Source: Novosphingobium album (ex Liu et al. 2023) (lineage in GTDB: Bacteria; Pseudomonadota; Alphaproteobacteria; Sphingomonadales; Sphingomonadaceae). From it: a DNA stretch of 64,000 nt. Each line of letters begins with the position of its first letter. Positions within the stretch are counted from its first letter, which is position 1. Shown piece after piece: positions 61,424 to 64,000 of the stretch. A program made the translations under genes and the position numbers. The notes beneath the pieces are model-generated. The model worked only from the letters and a program-made list of their open reading frames with translations. It ran no database searches and was not told the DNA's origin. The stretch is taken from contig NZ_JARESE010000049.1 in assembly GCF_029076845.1 (NCBI RefSeq), forward strand, positions 62,001 to 126,000, read 5' to 3'.

Positions 61424-63951
61424 TGGTCCCCTCCGAAGCGGAAGCTGGCCGATACGCCGTAGAAGCGCGGCGGGCCGGCGATGAAGGTCGGCAGGCCCAG
61501 GCTGTCGCCGGTATTGCCCGCGTCGATGATGAACTTCTTGTCGAACAGGTTCTCGACATAAGCCTCGACGCGCCAGCTCTTGTCGGCCGCTTCGTAGCCG
61601 AGCCGGGCGCTGGCCAGCGCATAGCCCTTCTGGAACTCGTTCTGCAGGTTGTCGGCGACCAGCGCGGCCGGCGGCTGCTGCAAATCCGGCCGGTCGTTGT
61701 CATCGTCGAAGAAGATCTTCGATTGCCAGGTCAGCGTCGGCGAGAAGGCGATGCGGCCCGGCCCGGCGGGAACCGAAAGGATCGCGCCCACCGCGGCCGA
61801 ATGGTCCGGCGTCAGGCGGAAGCGGTTGCCATCGCGCACGCCGGTCGAAAAGCGGCTGTGGTTGTAGGCATAGCTGGCGAAGAGGCTGAGCGTTTCGCCC
61901 GGAACCCAGCGCACCTGGCCTTCGAAGCCATAGCCTTCGGCCTTGCCGGCATTGGTGACGATGAACTGCGTGCCTTGCTGCACCGTCGTCTGGAAGTTGT
62001 CGTACTGGTAAAAGAACACCGCGCCATCGAGGAACAGCGTGCGGTTCATCAGCGCGGTCTTGGCGCCGGCCTCATAGCTGTCGACTTCCTCGGAAGGCAG
62101 CACGTCGAACGTGGTGGCGCCGAACGGCGCGCCCGGGCCGGAGGCCGAGAGCACTTCGGGGCGCCGGCCGCGCGCGTAAGTCGCATAGAGGCTGGTGTCG
62201 TCGCTGGGGAAATAGCGCGCGGTCAGGCGCCAGGAAAAGCCATCGTCCTTCAGCGTGGCCCTGTCCACGCCGCCATTGCCGGCGGTGGGCTGCGCGCCCA
62301 GGCCGAACAGCGGCACCGGATAGGCGGCCGAAGGCGGGATCGTCGCCGCGCCGGGCGCGGCCAGCGCTTGCAGCAGCGCGGCGCGCACTGGCGCCGGCTG
62401 GCTCAGCGCGCCGATGAAGCCGCCCAGGATCGAGCGGCCGTTGAGCACGGCGGCGGTATAAGTGCTGCGCTTGTCGTCGTGCGAATAGCGCAGGCCCGCG
62501 CCCAGCTCGAACCGGGTGCCCAGGCGCAGCGTCGCGTCGCCGAACAGGTCGATCGCCTTGGTCCGCCCGCCGTTGGTCGAGGTTTCGAGGTGATTGGACT
62601 TGAGGTTCGCCGCGATCGCCTGCGCCAGCGCGGGGTCCAGCGCGACGCCGTAACTGCCGGCCACGCCGCGCAGCAGCGCGCCAGTGAAGGCGGGATTGCC
62701 GAACAGGGCGGCAGGGGCGGGGTCGGTCGCCGGGCGGCCGGGCAGGATGCCCGCGCCGTTGAGCGCGCCGGCCAGCCCCGCCAGCGCCTCGCGTTCATCG
62801 AATTGCGACGGGACGCGCTGCGTGCCGCTCTCATGGAAATAGCTCGCGCCGACGAAGGCGGTCAGCGGGCCGTCGTCATAGGTCAGGCGCAGTTCCTGGC
62901 TGGTCTGCTTGCCGCGCGCGTCTTCCGCCGCCGTCAGGATCGGCAGCGAGATGCCGTCCGCATCGAAGATCTCCAGCGCCTTGAACCGGCGATAGGCGGT
63001 GATCGAGGTCAGCGTGAAGCGCTCGCCCAGTTCCAGGTTGGCGATGCCGGTCACGCCCCAGACCTCGCGGTCAAGGCCCAGCGGCTTGCCGCCTTCGAAG
63101 CCATCGGCGGCGACCAGCGCCGCGCCGCTGTTGCGGCCATTGTCGCCCAGCACCGCGCCGGTGACGGGATCGGTCGGGTTGAAGGCGATCGACTTGAAGC
63201 CGGTGCCGGCCGGCTTGTCCTTCTGGTAATTGCCGATGACGTCGACGGTCAGCGCGCCGGTCTCGGCATGGAGCGAGCCGCGGATCGCGCGGGTGTCGGC
63301 CGAATTGAAATCGTCGCCACCCAGAAGGTTGTCGGTATAGCCGTCACGCTGGCGGATGCGGCCGGCCAGGCGCACGGCGACATGATCGCCCAGCGGCGCG
63401 TTGACCATGGCTTCGCCGACCAGCGCGTCGTAATTGCCATAGCTGAGCATTCCGGCGGCTTCGAACGCGCCGAGCCGGGCCTTGTTCTGGATCACGTTGA
63501 CCGCGCCGATCAGCGCGCCGCGCCCATAGAGCGTCGATTGCGGGCCCTTGGCCACCTCGACGCGGGCGATATCGAACAGCTCGACGTAAGAGCCGCGCGA
63601 CTTGGAGATCGAGACGCCGTCCTGATAGATCGAGACGCGCGGCTCGTTCGTCGCCGCGCCGCTGTCAGACGTGATGCCGCGAATGACGAAGCCGGGGTTG
63701 TTGGGCGACTGGTTCTGCACCTCGAATCCGGGAATGAAGCGCGACAGCGCATCGAATTCCCGCAGGCCGAAGCGATCCATCTCCTCGCTGCCGACGACGC
63801 TGAGCGTCATCGGCACGTCGATTGGGTCCTGTTCCCGAAGCTGCGCGGTGACGACGATTTCGGAGTCGGCATTGGCCTCCTCCGCATGGGCGGCGCCCGA
63901 CGCAAGCGCGCCCAGGCTGGCCGCCGCCAAAAAGACGACGCGATGTGACAT
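61420..63951 (-). CDS. TonB-dependent receptor linked to PhoD
   Basis: Outer-membrane receptor of 843 residues. A signal peptide (ending GAAHAEE) is followed by the TonB box SEIVVTAQLREQDPIDVP and the plug (LSRFIPGFEVQNQSPNNPGFVIRG, RVEVAKGPQSTLYGRGALIGAVN), then a barrel with LYATYARGRRPEVL and the C-terminal GVSASFRFGGDQ. It is co-transcribed with the downstream phosphatase gene, so its substrate is probably an organophosphate such as a phytate- or nucleotide-type ester. This is an inference from context. The ATG at 63951 follows AAAGGGGTTCTTGCAT. No regulatory site is visible before the window ends. Confidence 0.9.
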   Translation of the reverse strand: MSHRVVFLAAASLGALASGAAHAEEANADSEIVVTAQLREQDPIDVPMTLSVVGSEEMDRFGLREFDALSRFIPGFEVQNQSPNNPGFVIRGITSDSGAATNEPRVSIYQDGVSISKSRGSYVELFDIARVEVAKGPQSTLYGRGALIGAVNVIQNKARLGAFEAAGMLSYGNYDALVGEAMVNAPLGDHVAVRLAGRIRQRDGYTDNLLGGDDFNSADTRAIRGSLHAETGALTVDVIGNYQKDKPAGTGFKSIAFNPTDPVTGAVLGDNGRNSGAALVAADGFEGGKPLGLDREVWGVTGIANLELGERFTLTSITAYRRFKALEIFDADGISLPILTAAEDARGKQTSQELRLTYDDGPLTAFVGASYFHESGTQRVPSQFDEREALAGLAGALNGAGILPGRPATDPAPAALFGNPAFTGALLRGVAGSYGVALDPALAQAIAANLKSNHLETSTNGGRTKAIDLFGDATLRLGTRFELGAGLRYSHDDKRSTYTAAVLNGRSILGGFIGALSQPAPVRAALLQALAAPGAATIPPSAAYPVPLFGLGAQPTAGNGGVDRATLKDDGFSWRLTARYFPSDDTSLYATYARGRRPEVLSASGPGAPFGATTFDVLPSEEVDSYEAGAKTALMNRTLFLDGAVFFYQYDNFQTTVQQGTQFIVTNAGKAEGYGFEGQVRWVPGETLSLFASYAYNHSRFSTGVRDGNRFRLTPDHSAAVGAILSVPAGPGRIAFSPTLTWQSKIFFDDDNDRPDLQQPPAALVADNLQNEFQKGYALASARLGYEAADKSWRVEAYVENLFDKKFIIDAGNTGDSLGLPTFIAGPPRFYGVSASFRFGGDQ

Positions 63952-64000
63952 ATGCAAGAACCCCTTTGCCGCCGCGCTAGACCCGAACCGTGAAAGCGGC

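Noticed and set aside
61192..63948. A 918-codon plus-strand frame opposite the TonB receptor
   Set aside because: Antisense to a receptor with complete signal, plug and barrel. The Arg/Ala/Gln-rich translation has no domain features and is typical of antisense frames in GC-rich DNA.
1..64000. tRNA or rRNA genes
   Set aside because: No TpsiC-arm (GGTTCGAATCC-type) or rRNA segments were seen while reading the sequence, although short or unusual RNAs could be missed without a covariance search.

Overview
This is a 64 kb stretch of high-GC chromosome from an alphaproteobacterium, very probably of the order Sphingomonadales (Novosphingobium/Sphingobium-like). The evidence is the protein sequences themselves (three large TonB-dependent receptors, a plant-type glutamate-cysteine ligase next to rsmE, several small sphingomonad-type proteins), frequent TTG/GTG starts, and a CtrA-type site. 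No rRNA, tRNA, CRISPR array, insertion sequence or prophage was seen. Mobile-type signals are limited to one toxin-antitoxin pair and dispersed palindromic elements.

0-10 kb: the 3' part of rpmA (L27) with a terminator, two tandem GNAT acetyltransferases, convergent ygfZ, a divergent LysR / pirin + nitroreductase module, two uncharacterised minus-strand genes, a dihydroorotase, rarD, and a lipoprotein behind a CtrA-like site. 10-26.5 kb: housekeeping and envelope genes. These are an AstD-type aldehyde dehydrogenase, SelO, an alpha/beta hydrolase with a GT4 glycosyltransferase, a YfgM-like protein with BamB, an ICMT-like membrane protein, a minus-strand block M20 peptidase-rsmE-gshA, a siroheme-synthase N-domain protein, an LTA-synthase-like sulfatase, rplS and asd. 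26.5-32.4 kb: DUF1993 and GFA proteins, a FitA/VapC-type toxin-antitoxin pair, a hydrolase, a secreted M2 peptidase, and amn.

32.4-42.1 kb is the most distinctive part: a probable catabolic regulon. A TonB-dependent receptor, a stand-alone molybdopterin oxidoreductase, an NTF2-like protein and an SDR run in one direction. A LacI-family regulator follows on the other strand, and divergent from it lie an FAD enzyme of the ketosteroid-dehydrogenase/fumarate-reductase type and a second NTF2-like protein. A perfect 12-bp palindrome between lacI and the FAD gene recurs as three near copies at the receptor promoter, so both transcription units look like targets of this one regulator. The substrate cannot be read from the sequence.

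42-52 kb: two tandem DUF4139 proteins (the second carrying a TonB-receptor-like motif), a polysaccharide flippase with a TagF-like transferase, a two-component system, and a cobyric acid synthase (cobQ) broken by a frameshift. 52-64 kb: small proteins, a cold-shock protein and a DEAD-box helicase. These are followed by a three-gene cluster of small proteins (two with MbcA/ParS/Xre-like toxin-binding domains), an iron/heme TonB receptor with a Fur-box-like palindrome and a DUF6607-type partner, and a TonB receptor-PhoD phosphatase operon. Two copies of a long palindromic element (30849-30987 and about 59590-59706) each sit between convergent genes.
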